From positions 62,001 through 126,000 of the forward strand of contig NZ_RWGU01000042.1 of the NCBI RefSeq assembly GCF_003944755.1: 64,000 nt of DNA. The letters are read 5' to 3'. The stretch is from Rhodovulum robiginosum. GTDB lineage: Bacteria; Pseudomonadota; Alphaproteobacteria; Rhodobacterales; Rhodobacteraceae. Made by a program: the position numbers and the translations under genes. Of the stretch, positions 1 to 9,082 are shown piece by piece (within the stretch, counting starts at the first letter, position 1; every line of letters begins with the position of its first letter). The notes beneath the pieces are model-generated. The model was not told where the DNA came from. It saw only the letters and a list, made by a program, of their open reading frames with translations, and ran no database searches.

Positions 1-342
1 CCCGCCGCCGAAGGCCTGCCCCTGCACGCGCCCGATCAGCGGTTTGGGCAGCGTGTTCAGCGCCTGCAACATGTGGGCGAGCTTTCGCGCCTCGGCGGCG
101 CGGGTGGCCCGGTCGGCGGCCATCTGCGCGCGCATCCAGCCCAGATCGCCGCCGGCACAAAAACTTTCGCCCGCGCCGGTCAGCACCACCGCGCGCACGT
201 CCGGGTCGGCGCCCAGCGTGTCGGCCGCCGCGTGCAGCGCCGCGATCAGCCCCGCCGACAGCGCGTTGTGCTTGTCGGCACGGTCGAGGCGCAGCCACGC
301 CACGCCGCGCGCGTCGGTCTCAAGTGTCAGTTCGTCGCTCAT
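1..342 (-). CDS. Enoyl-CoA hydratase/isomerase family protein, probable methylglutaconyl-CoA hydratase (3'-truncated by window edge)
   Basis: Only the first 114 codons are inside the window; the C-terminal half lies beyond base 1. The start is the ATG at 342 (protein begins MSDELTLETD). The visible part shows the crotonase fold start: WLRLDRADKHNALS near residue 16, then the oxyanion-hole segment VVLTGAGESFCAGGDLGWM near residues 47-65. In crotonases this segment stabilises the CoA thioester enolate. It follows HMG-CoA lyase in the same direction with a 28-bp gap, at the 3' end of the leucine operon. This context, rather than the sequence alone, suggests the methylglutaconyl-CoA hydratase step (LiuC role). 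The family call is firm; the substrate is inferred. Confidence 0.85.
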   Translation of the reverse strand, partial: MSDELTLETDARGVAWLRLDRADKHNALSAGLIAALHAAADTLGADPDVRAVVLTGAGESFCAGGDLGWMRAQMAADRATRAAEARKLAHMLQALNTLPKPLIGRVQGQAFGGG

Positions 343-370
343 CGCCCGCTCCCAGGACTGCTGCCAGGAT

Positions 371-1240
371 TCATGCTTTGGCCTGTTGCCCGCCACGCAT
401 CCCGCGCGCCATATCCGCCGCCTCTTCGATCACCGCCCGGTCCAGCCCGGTCGCGTAGCCCAGCGCGGCCAGACGGTCGGCGACCGCCTCGGTTGCAACG
501 TTTCCCGTCGCCCCCTTGGCATAGGGGCAGCCCCCCAGCCCGCCGACGGCGGCGTCGAACACCCGCAGGCCGAGGCCCAGCGAGGCCTCGATGTTCGCCA
601 GCGCCCGGCCCGCGGTGTCGTGGTAATGCCCTGCCAGCCGGTCGGCCGGCACCGCCTCCAGCACCGCGCGCAGCATCGCGGTTATGCTTTCCGGCGTGCC
701 CTGCCCGATCGTATCGCCCAGGCTGATCTCGTAGCATCCCAGGCCGCGCAGCTTCTCTGCCACCTCGGCCACCTTGCCCGGCGGGGTCGGCCCGTCATAG
801 GGGCAGTCGGTCACGCAGGAGATATAGCCGCGCATCGGGATGCCGTCGGCGCGGGCGGCCTCGGCCACCGGCGCGAAACGGGCGAGGCTTTCCTCGATCG
901 AGGCATTGATATTGGCCCGGCTGAACCCTTCCGAGGCCGCGCCGAAAATGGCGATCTCGTCGGCGCCCGCGGCTTTCGCCCTCTCGTAGCCCTTGAGGTT
1001 GGGCGTCAGCGCCGCGTAGCGCACACCGGGCTGGCGGGTGACCCCCGCCAGCACCTCGGCCCCGTCGGCCATCTGCGGCACCCATTTCGGGCTGACGAAG
1101 CTCGCCGCCTCGATCCGGCGAAAACCCGCGCGGCTGAGCGTGTCGATCAGCGCGATCTTGTCGGCGGTCGGGATCGGGCGTGCCTCGTTCTGCAGCCCGT
1201 CGCGGGGGCCCACCTCGAAGATCTCGACGAAATCGGTCAT
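371..1240 (-). CDS. Hydroxymethylglutaryl-CoA lyase
   Basis: This 289-residue TIM-barrel lyase cleaves HMG-CoA to acetoacetate and acetyl-CoA, the last step of leucine degradation. The N-terminal signature VGPRDGLQNE (residues 11-20) supplies metal and substrate ligands. The HMG-CoA lyase active-site signature GCPYAKGATGN is present with its cysteine at about residue 238, equivalent to human Cys266. Length matches bacterial HMG-CoA lyases, which lack the mitochondrial leader. The ATG at 1240 begins MTDFVEIFEV. It lies between the GST gene and the truncated enoyl-CoA hydratase on the same strand, within the liu-type operon. Confidence 0.95.
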   Translation of the reverse strand: MTDFVEIFEVGPRDGLQNEARPIPTADKIALIDTLSRAGFRRIEAASFVSPKWVPQMADGAEVLAGVTRQPGVRYAALTPNLKGYERAKAAGADEIAIFGAASEGFSRANINASIEESLARFAPVAEAARADGIPMRGYISCVTDCPYDGPTPPGKVAEVAEKLRGLGCYEISLGDTIGQGTPESITAMLRAVLEAVPADRLAGHYHDTAGRALANIEASLGLGLRVFDAAVGGLGGCPYAKGATGNVATEAVADRLAALGYATGLDRAVIEEAADMARGMRGGQQAKA

Positions 1241-1318
1241 CGCAACACCGCTCCGCCGGCCGATCCGGACCGCCGCGCCGAAGCACGCGGGGCGGGCCGG
1301 CCCGGATCTCTCAACGTC

Positions 1319-1978
1319 TCACTCATTCGGCGCCTCGTAGAAGTCACGGCCGTAGATCTCGGCCGGCCCGTCCTCTTCCACCGCTTTTCGAAAGGCCGGA
1401 CGATCCGCCAGCCGCCCGTAATACGCGTCGACCGCCGGCAACAACGCGGCCGGCACGAAACGCCGGGCGATCATCACACCGTAGCCGATATTGGTGTCCA
1501 CCGCCGAAAACCCCGACGGCAACAGCCAGTCCCGGCGCTCGACCACACGGTCGACCACCTCCAGCACCTTTTCCAGCCGCTTGGCCTCGAGCCGCATGAC
1601 CGTGGGGCTTTTCATCCAGTCCTCGCGCAGAACGATATGCTGCTGGGTCAGGATGGCGATGTGCTGGCCCATGGTCTCGGCGAAATGCAGCCATTCCAGC
1701 CAGTCGGCGCGCTCGGCATCGCCGGGAAAGCGGCCCAGCCCGCAGTCGGGCCGCGTCTCGACCAGGTATTCCGTGATCGCACCGGATTCGAAAAGTACGC
1801 GCCCGTCGATCTCCAGCGCCGGCACCCGGCCCGCGGGCGAGAGCGCCAGGTAGTCGGGCTGCCTCAGCGATTTGTCGAAGAACGAGTAGCGCCGTGTCTC
1901 GAAATCGAGCCCCATCTCGTGCATCAGCCAAAGCGTGCGGAACGATCGCGCCTGGGGGCAGTGGTGCAGCCTGATCAT
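1319..1978 (-). CDS. Glutathione S-transferase family protein
   Basis: This 219-residue cytosolic GST-like protein has an N-terminal thioredoxin-fold domain (residues 1-78, LHHCPQARSFRTLWLMHEMG, then the cis-proline segment GRVPALEIDG and the glutathione gamma-glutamyl contact ESGAI). An all-alpha C-terminal domain follows. The start ATG at 1978 overlaps the stop of the biotin-carboxylase subunit gene by 4 bases (ATGA), so the two are translationally coupled inside the leucine operon. Its role there is unknown. Possibilities are detoxification of reactive acyl intermediates or glutathione-dependent isomerisation. No catalytic specificity can be assigned from the sequence. Confidence 0.85.
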   Translation of the reverse strand: MIRLHHCPQARSFRTLWLMHEMGLDFETRRYSFFDKSLRQPDYLALSPAGRVPALEIDGRVLFESGAITEYLVETRPDCGLGRFPGDAERADWLEWLHFAETMGQHIAILTQQHIVLREDWMKSPTVMRLEAKRLEKVLEVVDRVVERRDWLLPSGFSAVDTNIGYGVMIARRFVPAALLPAVDAYYGRLADRPAFRKAVEEDGPAEIYGRDFYEAPNE

Positions 1979-3915
1979 GCCTCGTCCTCCTCCAGCCGGA
2001 TCAACGCGGCCCCGGCCTCGACCTGGGCACCGGCCGCGGCCAGCACCTCGGCCACCCGGCCAGCGCGCGGCGCGGCCAGCGCGTGTTCCATCTTCATCGC
2101 CTCCAGAATGGCGAGCGGCTGGCCCTGTGTCACCTCGTCACCCGCCACAACGGCAATCGACTTGACCAGCCCGGGCATCGGCGCCTCGATCACGTCGGTA
2201 CCGGCCCCGGCCGCGGCGGCCCGCTCAAGCGGGTCGACAGGGGCAAAGCTGAACGTCCCCGCCGCGCCGGCAAAGACGTGGATCGCGCCGCCCGCCTTCA
2301 GCACCCGGCCCGGCGACCGCCCGCCAACGCGCCAGCCCTCTCCCTCGCGATGTGCTGCGAGCGTGGCCTCGGCGATCTCGACCGCTGCAAGATCTGGCCC
2401 TTCGAACATCACCGCGCCCGTGATCTCGTCGCCGTCGCGCGACAGCGTCAAGCTGCGGCGCAGCGGCGCCCAGAGCGAAAAGCCCGCCAGCGCCCCCCCG
2501 CCGGGGTCGGCAGCGGCCAGAAGCGCCGCGGCCAGATGCTCGGGCGCGGGGCCGGGCGCGGCGGCGAGCGCGGCGAGGTCACGCTCGATAAGGCCGGTAT
2601 CGACATCGCCGGCGGCAAAGCCCGCATGCCGCGCGAGACGGCCCAGAAAGGCGAGGTTGGTGACCGAGCCCGCGACCTGCGTGTCCTCCAGCCCGCGGGC
2701 GAGGCGGTTCAGCGCCACCGCGCGGGTGGGGCCGTGGGCCACGATCTTGGCGATCATCGGGTCGTAGAACGGGCTGATCGCATCGCCCGGACGCACGCCG
2801 GTATCGACCCGCAGCCCCGGCGGAAAGGCCAGATGAGTCAGCCGCCCGGTGGCCGGCAGAAAGCCCGCCGGCACGTCCTCGGCGTAAAGCCGGGCCTCGA
2901 AGGCGTGACCGGTGAGCGGGATGTCGTCCTGGCGCATCGGCAACCCCTCGCCCGCGGCCACGCGCAGCTGCCATTCGACGAGGTCGAGCCCGGTCACGGC
3001 CTCGGTCACGGGATGTTCGACCTGCAGCCGCGTATTCATCTCCATGAACCAGAACCGGTCGGGGCGCAGTCCGCCCGCACCATCGACGATGAATTCGACG
3101 GTGCCTGCGCCCCTGTAGCCGATGGCCTCGGCCGCGCGCACCGCCGCCTCGCCCATCGCCGCACGCATCTCGGGCGTCATGCCCGGTGCGGGGGCCTCTT
3201 CGATGACCTTCTGGTGGCGCCGCTGGAGCGAGCAGTCGCGCTCGTAGAGGTGGACCGCATCGGCGCCGTCGCCGAAGACCTGCACCTCGATATGGCGCGG
3301 GCGTTCGATGTATTTCTCGATCAGCACGGCATCGTTGCCAAAGGCGCCCCGCGCCTCGGACCGCGCGGCGGCCAGCGCGGCGGGGAAATCGGCCGCGCGT
3401 GCGACCTTGCGCATCCCCTTGCCGCCGCCGCCCGCCACGGCCTTGATGAGCACCGGGTAGCCGATGGCATCTGCCGCGCCCTCGAGGTGGGCGTCGTCCT
3501 GGTTGTCGCCGTGATAGCCCGGCACGACCGGCACGCCGGCCGCCTCCATCAGCGCCTTGGCGGCGTCCTTGAGCCCCATCGCCCGGATCGCCCGGGCCGA
3601 GGGGCCGATGAAGGTCAGCCCCGCCGCCTCGACCGCCTCGACGAAATCGGGGTTTTCCGACAGGAACCCGTAGCCCGGGTGGATCGCCTGCGATCCCGTC
3701 GCCAGCGCCGCCTCGATGATCCGCTCGGCCCGCAGGTAACTCTCGGCCGGGGCCGGCGGGCCGATGCGCACCGCCTCGTCGGCCGCCGCCACATGGGCCG
3801 CCTCGGCATCGGCGTCGGAATAGACCGCGACGGTGGCCACACCCAACCGATGGGCGGTGCGCGCTATGCGGGCGGCAATCTCGCCGCGATTGGCGATCAG
3901 GATTTTCTTGAACAT
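1975..3915 (-). CDS. mccA: Methylcrotonyl-CoA carboxylase, biotin-containing (alpha) subunit
   Basis: This 646-residue acyl-CoA carboxylase alpha chain contains, in order, the biotin carboxylase N-terminal domain (MFKKILIANRGEIAARIART), an ATP-grasp domain with the glycine-rich loop KAVAGGGGKGM and the motif EMNTRLQVEHPVTE, the biotin-carboxylase C-terminal domain, and a biotinyl domain. The biotin attachment site EAMKMEH has its lysine at about residue 608. The protein loads CO2 onto biotin for 3-methylcrotonyl-CoA carboxylation in leucine catabolism. The start at 3915 was chosen because the MFKKILIANRG beginning is invariant and is preceded by GGAGG-like sequence; the open frame extends further upstream without homology. 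Pairing with the adjacent mccB-like gene and HMG-CoA lyase argues against propionyl-CoA carboxylase. Confidence 0.95.
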   Translation of the reverse strand: MFKKILIANRGEIAARIARTAHRLGVATVAVYSDADAEAAHVAAADEAVRIGPPAPAESYLRAERIIEAALATGSQAIHPGYGFLSENPDFVEAVEAAGLTFIGPSARAIRAMGLKDAAKALMEAAGVPVVPGYHGDNQDDAHLEGAADAIGYPVLIKAVAGGGGKGMRKVARAADFPAALAAARSEARGAFGNDAVLIEKYIERPRHIEVQVFGDGADAVHLYERDCSLQRRHQKVIEEAPAPGMTPEMRAAMGEAAVRAAEAIGYRGAGTVEFIVDGAGGLRPDRFWFMEMNTRLQVEHPVTEAVTGLDLVEWQLRVAAGEGLPMRQDDIPLTGHAFEARLYAEDVPAGFLPATGRLTHLAFPPGLRVDTGVRPGDAISPFYDPMIAKIVAHGPTRAVALNRLARGLEDTQVAGSVTNLAFLGRLARHAGFAAGDVDTGLIERDLAALAAAPGPAPEHLAAALLAAADPGGGALAGFSLWAPLRRSLTLSRDGDEITGAVMFEGPDLAAVEIAEATLAAHREGEGWRVGGRSPGRVLKAGGAIHVFAGAAGTFSFAPVDPLERAAAAGAGTDVIEAPMPGLVKSIAVVAGDEVTQGQPLAILEAMKMEHALAAPRAGRVAEVLAAAGAQVEAGAALIRLEEDEA

Positions 3916-3938
3916 CGGCGACCTCTTGGAGGGAGCGC

Positions 3939-3994
3939 GCGGGGGGCCAGCCCCCCGCACCCCCCGGGATATTTGCGGCCAGAAGAAACGGCAG
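3939..3994. repeat. Interspersed GC-hairpin repeat, copy 1 (inverted orientation)
   Basis: This copy lies in the mccA-mccB gap. It has a perfect hairpin, GCGGGGGG / CCCCCCGC with a CCAG loop (3939-3958), followed by CCCCCCGGGATATTTGCGG and CCAGAAGAAA. The same layout, a G/C-run stem joined to a CCCGGGATATTT core and a CCAGAAG end, recurs at 27884-27935, 35427-35482 and 56861-56912, and in degraded form near 63913. It could modulate mRNA stability between the two carboxylase genes. Confidence 0.8.
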
Positions 3995-4004
3995 GGGCTC
4001 TGTG

Positions 4005-5609
4005 CTACATGCGGAAAATTCCGAAGCGGGTGTCGGGGACGGGCGCGTTGAGCGCGGCCGAGAGCGACAGCGCCAGCACCGCGCGGGATTTGCGGGGGTC
4101 GATGATGCCGTCGTCCCAGAGCCGGGCGGCGGCGTAGAGCGGATGGCTCTGGCGCGCGAACATCTCGACGGTGGGGCGTTTGAACTCGGCCTCGTCCTCG
4201 GCGCTCCAGGTCTCGCCCGCCCGCTCCATCGCGTCGCGTCTGACGGTGGCCAGCACGCCCGCGGCCTGTTCGCCCCCCATCACGCTGATACGGCTGTTGG
4301 GCCATGTCCACAAAAGGCGCGGCTGGTAGGCGCGGCCGGCCATGCCGTAATTGCCCGCGCCGAACGAGCCGCCGACGATCATGGTGATCTTGGGCACGCC
4401 GGTCGTGGCCACCGCGGTGACCATCTTGGCGCCGTGCCGCGCTATGCCCTCGTTTTCGTAGCGGCGCCCGACCATGAAGCCGGTGATGTTTTGCAAAAAC
4501 ACCAGGGGCGTGCCCCGCTGCGAACACAGCTCGACGAAATGCGCGCCCTTCTGGGCGGATTCGGAGAACAGCACGCCGTTATTGGCGACGATGCCCACCG
4601 GGCAGCCCATGACATGGGCGAAGCCGGTGACGAGGCTTTCGCCGAAGCGCGGCTTGAACTCGTCGAAGCGCGAGCCGTCGACGAGCCGCGCGATGACCTC
4701 GCGGATATCGTAGGGCGTGCGCAGGTCGGCGGGGACCACGCCCAGCAATTCCTCGGGGTCGTAGGCGGGGTCTTCGGGCGAGTCCCAGCGCACGGTCCGG
4801 GGCTTTTCACGGTTGAGGTGGCTGACGGCGCGGCGGGCCAGCGCCAACGCGTGGGCATCGTCCTCGGCCAGGTAATCGGCAACCCCCGAAAGGCGGGTGT
4901 GCACGTCGCCGCCGCCCAGGTCTTCCGCCGTCACCACCTCGCCCGTGGCGGCCTTTACCAGCGGCGGGCCGGCGAGGAAGATGGTGCCCTGCTCGCGCAC
5001 GATGATTGTGACATCGGACATCGCGGGGACATAGGCGCCGCCCGCGGTGCACGATCCCATCACCACCGCGATCTGGGGGATGCCCTTGGCCGACATCTGC
5101 GCCTGATTGTAGAAGATGCGCCCGAAATGGTCTCGGTCGGGAAAGACCTCGTCCTGGTTGGGCAGGTTGGCGCCCCCGGAATCCACCAGGTAGAGACAGG
5201 GCAGATGGCATTCCTCGGCGATCTCCTGGGCGCGGAGGTGCTTTTTCACCGTCATCGGGTAATAGGTGCCGCCCTTCACGGTGGCGTCGTTGCAGACCAC
5301 CATGACCTCCTGCCCCTCGACCCGGCCGATCCCGGCGATGACGCCGGCACAGGGCGCTGCGCCGTCATAAAGCCCGTGCGCGGCGGTGGCGCCGATTTCG
5401 AGGAAGGGCGCGCCGGGGTCCAGCAGGTTCGCCACCCGTTCGCGCGGCAGCATCTTGCCGCGCGACAGGTGCCGCGCGCGGGCCTTTTCGCCGCCGCCGG
5501 CGGCGGCCAGCGCGGCGGCCTCTTCCACGACGCGAAGCGCGTCGAGATGCGCGGCGTGGTTCGTCTGGAACGCTTCGGAGCCCGGTACGGCGGCGGAGGA
5601 CAGTTTCAC
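4005..5609 (-). CDS. mccB: Methylcrotonyl-CoA carboxylase, carboxyltransferase (beta) subunit
   Basis: This 534-residue carboxyltransferase has the tandem crotonase-like N and C domains of acyl-CoA carboxylase beta chains. Recognisable segments are [18 protein letters not shown] (acyl-CoA site), [16 protein letters not shown] (oxyanion hole glycine-rich segment), [20 protein letters not shown] and the C-terminal [16 protein letters not shown]. The [10 protein letters not shown] and GRRYENEGI segments are typical of MCC rather than propionyl-CoA carboxylase. The GTG start at 5609 gives an N-terminus that fits the family ([13 protein letters not shown]), and GTGA overlaps the stop of the upstream flavodoxin-like gene by 4 bases. 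The protein transfers CO2 from biotin to 3-methylcrotonyl-CoA. Confidence 0.95.
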   Translation of the reverse strand: MKLSSAAVPGSEAFQTNHAAHLDALRVVEEAAALAAAGGGEKARARHLSRGKMLPRERVANLLDPGAPFLEIGATAAHGLYDGAAPCAGVIAGIGRVEGQEVMVVCNDATVKGGTYYPMTVKKHLRAQEIAEECHLPCLYLVDSGGANLPNQDEVFPDRDHFGRIFYNQAQMSAKGIPQIAVVMGSCTAGGAYVPAMSDVTIIVREQGTIFLAGPPLVKAATGEVVTAEDLGGGDVHTRLSGVADYLAEDDAHALALARRAVSHLNREKPRTVRWDSPEDPAYDPEELLGVVPADLRTPYDIREVIARLVDGSRFDEFKPRFGESLVTGFAHVMGCPVGIVANNGVLFSESAQKGAHFVELCSQRGTPLVFLQNITGFMVGRRYENEGIARHGAKMVTAVATTGVPKITMIVGGSFGAGNYGMAGRAYQPRLLWTWPNSRISVMGGEQAAGVLATVRRDAMERAGETWSAEDEAEFKRPTVEMFARQSHPLYAAARLWDDGIIDPRKSRAVLALSLSAALNAPVPDTRFGIFRM

Positions 5610-6364
5610 GCGCGATGCTCCGGGTTCTCGTGATCGAAGCGGCAGCCGGCTGCCCAGGCGCGGCGGTCGTTGCCGTGGTTCGGCAACCCGCCTGCGTCCT
5701 TCAGCATCTTGGCCATGTGCATCAGGTTCCAGGTCATGATCGTGGTGTTGCGCTGGGTAAACTCGTTGTCGAAGCCCGCGGGCTTGCCATCCACCATGTC
5801 GCCATAGGACGGGCCCGGCCCGGCCTCGCCGATCCAGCCGCAATCGGCCTGGGGCGGGATGGTGTAGCCGAGATGGCCGAGCGCATAGTGCAGCGTCATC
5901 GCGGCGTGCTTGACCCCGTCCTCGTTGCCGGTGACGACGCAGCCCGCCACGCGCCCGTAATAGACCGATTGGCCCTTGTCGTTCAGCTCGCCCGACATGC
6001 CGTAGAGCCGCTCGATCAGCACGCGGGCCACCGAGCTTTCCTCGCCCAGCCAGAGCGGCGTTCCGACCACCAGGATATCGGCGGCCTTCACCTTGTCCCA
6101 CAGCTCGGGCCAGTCGTCGCGGTCATGCCCGTGTTCGGTCATGTCCGGGTAGACGCCCGGGGGCACCACATGGCTGAGCATGTGAAGATGCTCCACATGG
6201 ATGCCGTTCTTGGCCATGATCTCGGCGGCGACGTTCATCAGCCGCCGCGTGTGGCTGTCATGCGGATCGAGCTTCAGCGAGGTATTGACGAAGAGCGCCG
6301 AAAGCCCGCTGAAATCGGTGGTATTGGCGTCGCAGAGCGCCTGTTGCTTCTCGTTGAGGGTCAT
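5606..6364 (-). CDS. Flavodoxin-family NAD(P)H-dependent oxidoreductase (FMN reductase-like)
   Basis: This 252-residue flavodoxin-fold protein has [19 protein letters not shown] (phosphate-binding first loop, residues 25-43), the strand-loop [24 protein letters not shown] (FMN isoalloxazine loop, residues 96-119) and a later [19 protein letters not shown] segment, all typical of NADPH-dependent FMN reductases. There is no signal peptide. It is translationally coupled (GTGA) to mccB, so it belongs to the leucine operon, although it has no established step in leucine breakdown. An electron-transfer or quinone-reductase side role is possible. The family is clear and the function is unknown. Confidence 0.85.
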   Translation of the reverse strand: MTLNEKQQALCDANTTDFSGLSALFVNTSLKLDPHDSHTRRLMNVAAEIMAKNGIHVEHLHMLSHVVPPGVYPDMTEHGHDRDDWPELWDKVKAADILVVGTPLWLGEESSVARVLIERLYGMSGELNDKGQSVYYGRVAGCVVTGNEDGVKHAAMTLHYALGHLGYTIPPQADCGWIGEAGPGPSYGDMVDGKPAGFDNEFTQRNTTIMTWNLMHMAKMLKDAGGLPNHGNDRRAWAAGCRFDHENPEHRA

Positions 6365-6430
6365 CGGTCGCGCCTCCCTTCGCGGCCCGCGCCGTGCGGC
6401 CGCCCCCTCCCCGGGGCGGCCGCGACGGGC

Positions 6431-6949
6431 CTACTTGGTTTCCATGTAGGTCACGGCGCTTTCCAGAAATAGCGCCTGTTCCCCGATGCGTTTCATCGTG
6501 CAGTTGGCCGCCGCGGTCATCGTGTAGGGGCTGCCGCGGCGCATCATCGCCTCGACCGCACAGCGGATTTCGCGCCATTCGGCCCATTTCTCCTGCTGGA
6601 TCGCCAGGTCTTCGGTCAGCTTGAACGGTACGACCTTGGCCTTCTCGGTCTTCGAGAATTCAGCATCGGCCGCCTCGGCCAGTTCCATCATCCGGTCATA
6701 GGCCGCGTCCATCCTGCCCTTCCAGTATTCCGATTCCTTGCCCATGCAGGCGGCGATATCGGCGTTGGACGCATTCTTGATGCGCTGGAAACAGACCCGG
6801 GCGGAAGAGCCGATGCAGGTGTCGTCGGCGCCGGGCAGGCGCTGTTTCTTCATGCAGTCGAGCGTGGCATCGGGCGAGAACTTGACCTCCTGGGCCGCCA
6901 CGGGGGCGGCGAGCGCCAGGACGGCGACGAGGAAAAGGGAGAGTCGCAT
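6431..6949 (-). CDS. Secreted LprI-like (DUF1311) protein
   Basis: This 172-residue protein begins with a Sec signal peptide (MRLSLFLVAVLALAAPVAAQ, cleavage after AQA-like AAQ near residue 20). The mature part contains four or more conserved cysteines and the LprI/DUF1311 pattern: a W/Y-helix segment EYWKGRMDAAYDRMMELA, then QQEKWAEWREIRCAVEA and TAAANCTMKR. Family members are periplasmic and include lysozyme inhibitors. It sits between ivd and the flavodoxin gene on the same strand. A second, shorter protein of the same general build occurs at 45756-46232. Function is not assigned beyond the family. Confidence 0.8.
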   Translation of the reverse strand: MRLSLFLVAVLALAAPVAAQEVKFSPDATLDCMKKQRLPGADDTCIGSSARVCFQRIKNASNADIAACMGKESEYWKGRMDAAYDRMMELAEAADAEFSKTEKAKVVPFKLTEDLAIQQEKWAEWREIRCAVEAMMRRGSPYTMTAAANCTMKRIGEQALFLESAVTYMETK

Positions 6950-6985
6950 AGGATCACCTCACAAAGTTGAGTCTACGACTCACCT

Positions 6986-8149
6986 TTAATCCATCGCCTT
7001 CATGAGTTCACGCCCCACCAGCATCCGCCGGATCTCGGATGTGCCCGCGCCGATCTCCATCAGCTTGGCGTCGCGGAACAGCCGCGACACGGCGCTGTCG
7101 GCCAAAAATCCAGCGCCGCCCATGGCTTGCACCGCCTGATGGGCCTGTTTCATCGCCTCTTCCGAGGAATATAGAACGCAGGCGGCAGCGTCTTGACGCG
7201 TCACCTGGCCGCGATCACAAGACCGTGCGACCGCGTAGACATAGGCCCGCGCGCTGTTCATCGCCGTGTACATGTCGGCGATCTTGCCCTGCATCAGCTG
7301 GAAATTCCCGATGCTTTCGCCGAACTGCTTGCGGTCGCGCAGATAGGGCATGATCTCGTCCAGGCAGGCGGCCATGATGCCGGTGCCGATACCCGCCAGC
7401 ACCACGCGTTCATAGTCCAGCCCCGACATCAGCACGCGCACGCCCTTGCCCTCTTCGCCCAGCACGTTTTCGAAGGGCACCTCGACATCGTCGAAGATCA
7501 GCTCGGCGGTGTTCGACCCGCGCATACCCAGCTTGTCGAAATGGGGCGAGGTCGAGAACCCTTTCATCGACTTCTCGATGAGGAAGGCGGTGATGCCCTT
7601 CGCCCCCGCCTCGGGGTCGGTCTTGGCATAGACCACCAGCGTGTCGGCGTCGGGGCCGTTGGTGATCCAGTATTTCGTGCCGTTGAGCGTGTAATAGCCG
7701 TTCTTCTTTTCGGCCTTCAGCTTCATCGACACCACGTCGGACCCCGCCCCGGCCTCGGACATGGCCAAAGCACCGACATGTTCGCCGCTCAGCAGGCCGG
7801 GCAGGTATTTCCGCTTTTGCTCTTCGGTGCCGTTCAGCTTGATCTGGTTGACGCAAAGGTTGGAATGCGCGCCGTAGCTGAGCGACACGCTGGCCGAGGC
7901 GCGGGCGATTTCCTCGACCGCGACCGTATGGGCAAGGTAGGACATGCCCGCGCCGCCGTACTCTTCGGGCACCGTTATCCCGAGCAGCCCCAGCTCGCCC
8001 ATCTCGCGCCACAGTTCGGCGGGGAAATCGTTGGTTCTGTCGATCTCGGCGGCCAACGGTTTCACCCGCTCCTGCGCCCAGCGGTGCACCATGTCGCGCA
8101 GCGCCGCGGTGTCCTCGTCGAGGTCGAATGCCATCGTTGCGGTGAACAT
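6986..8149 (-). CDS. ivd: Isovaleryl-CoA dehydrogenase
   Basis: This 387-residue acyl-CoA dehydrogenase oxidises isovaleryl-CoA to 3-methylcrotonyl-CoA and passes electrons to ETF. It has the ACAD signatures [14 protein letters not shown] (residues 129-142) and [20 protein letters not shown] near the C-terminus. The catalytic base is Glu247 in GLDYERVV, the position used by isovaleryl-CoA dehydrogenases; most other ACADs use a later glutamate. This residue placement, the length and the neighbouring MCC genes make the specificity call strong. The ATG at 8149 is preceded by a strong GGAGGAGGGGG ribosome site; a second in-frame ATG five codons later is possible. It is the first gene of the leucine operon. 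Confidence 0.95.
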   Translation of the reverse strand: MFTATMAFDLDEDTAALRDMVHRWAQERVKPLAAEIDRTNDFPAELWREMGELGLLGITVPEEYGGAGMSYLAHTVAVEEIARASASVSLSYGAHSNLCVNQIKLNGTEEQKRKYLPGLLSGEHVGALAMSEAGAGSDVVSMKLKAEKKNGYYTLNGTKYWITNGPDADTLVVYAKTDPEAGAKGITAFLIEKSMKGFSTSPHFDKLGMRGSNTAELIFDDVEVPFENVLGEEGKGVRVLMSGLDYERVVLAGIGTGIMAACLDEIMPYLRDRKQFGESIGNFQLMQGKIADMYTAMNSARAYVYAVARSCDRGQVTRQDAAACVLYSSEEAMKQAHQAVQAMGGAGFLADSAVSRLFRDAKLMEIGAGTSEIRRMLVGRELMKAMD

Positions 8150-8177
8150 GGGTCCCCCTCCTCCTCCATGCGCTTAT

Positions 8178-8191
8178 TGAACGCTTGTTCA
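8178..8191. promoter_or_regulatory. Palindromic operator candidate upstream of ivd
   Basis: TGAAC-GCTT-GTTCA is an inverted repeat with 5-bp arms and a 4-bp spacer, 29-42 bases upstream of the ivd start, in an AT-richer gap that also holds the promoter of the divergent creA gene. The form resembles a TetR-type site. No regulator gene for leucine degradation is visible in the window, so the cognate protein is unknown. Confidence 0.45.
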
Positions 8192-8290
8192 TATAACTAT
8201 CACCGAACGGGCTGCGGCGTCAATCGCGGTGGCGCCGCCGCGAGCGCATCCCTACCTTGGCGTCACGCCCAGACCGAAAGGAGCCCACCC

Positions 8291-8752
8291 ATGCCCCGCC
8301 TCGCCCCCATCGCCGCCCTCATCGCCGCCCTGCCGCTGGCCGCCCCCGCCGAAGAGGTGGGCCGCATCGGCGTGGACTGGACCGGCAACGACGTCATCAT
8401 CGAGGCGGTACACGACCCCGAGGTGCCCGGCGTGACCTGCCACATCGCCTATTTCGAACGCTCCTTCCTAGACCGGCTGAGCCAGGGCAACTGGTTCGAG
8501 GACCCCTCGAACGCCTCGATCGCCTGCCGCCAGACCGGCCCCATCGAGATCGGCGATATCGACCTTGGCAGGGACGGCGAAGAGGTGTTCCGCGAGCGTC
8601 AGTCGATCATCTTCAAATCGCTCAGGGTCAAGCGGATCTACGACGCGGACAACCGCACGCTGATCTATCTTGTCCATGCAAGGGAACTGGCACAGGGCTC
8701 GGCCAAGATGGCGATCTCGACGGTGCCGCTGTTCGGGTCGGGCTCGCGATAA
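8291..8752 (+). CDS. creA: CreA family protein
   Basis: This 153-residue secreted protein is homologous to E. coli CreA, of unknown function. It has a signal peptide (residues 1-20, ending APAEEVG), then the CreA blocks DPEVPGVTCHIA, SNASIACRQTGPIEIGDI, GEEVFRERQSIIFKSLRV, RIYDADNRTLIYLVHA and GSAKMAISTVPL. Two cysteines in the mature part (VTCHI and IACRQ) are conserved in the family and probably form a disulfide in the periplasm. The start ATG at 8291 has an AAAGGAG ribosome site. It is divergently transcribed from ivd and appears monocistronic. Confidence 0.93.
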   Translation: MPRLAPIAALIAALPLAAPAEEVGRIGVDWTGNDVIIEAVHDPEVPGVTCHIAYFERSFLDRLSQGNWFEDPSNASIACRQTGPIEIGDIDLGRDGEEVFRERQSIIFKSLRVKRIYDADNRTLIYLVHARELAQGSAKMAISTVPLFGSGSR

Positions 8753-8761
8753 TCCGCAGGC

Positions 8762-9082
8762 GTGCGCCGGCATTGCCCCGCGCCGAGACCGAGGCTTAAC
8801 CTGCTCGCTGGAGTGGCGGCGGCCGCGGGCCACGGGTCGGACTGGGTGCAGGATTACGCCGCCGCCGCGGGCGATCTGCTGATCTTCGGCGGCGGCGCCG
8901 CCACGGCGGACGATTTCCGGGTGGCCCTTGCCGAGACACCCCGCGCCGGACTTCAGGGCGTGGCCGAGGCGTTCGTGACCTACTTGCCCACCGGGCAGAT
9001 CCTCTGGGCGCTGGTCGACGGCGCGGCGCAGGACAGCCTGAACGTCTCGATCGGGGGCGAGGTGTTCGATCTCTTGGCCTAG
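8762..9082 (+). pseudogene. Remnant of the C-terminal tail of an RTX-type calcium-binding protein
   Basis: The open frame carries HGSDWVQDYAAAAGDLLIFGGG followed by ATADDFRVALAETPRAG, AEAFVTYLPTGQILWALVDG and GGEVFDLLA. This is the arrangement that follows the last nonapeptide repeat block of Rhodobacteraceae hemolysin-type calcium-binding proteins (DG.GSD.V.DY...GD.L.FG). The glycine-aspartate nonapeptide repeats and any N-terminal domain are missing, and the first 20 codons (GTG at 8762) read as unrelated arginine/proline-rich sequence without a convincing ribosome site. I read it as a truncated gene end rather than a functional small gene. Its stop overlaps the convergent aminotransferase stop. 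Confidence 0.5.

Noticed and set aside
44-2767. A very long plus-strand open frame opposite the leucine operon
   Set aside because: It is antisense to three well-supported genes, reads as arginine/proline/alanine-rich sequence without family motifs, and is the usual by-product of high GC content.
3916-4527. N-terminal extension of the biotin-carboxylase subunit frame
   Set aside because: The extension runs through the mccB coding region in the wrong frame and through the repeat. The conserved start MFKKILIANRG at 3915 marks the real beginning.
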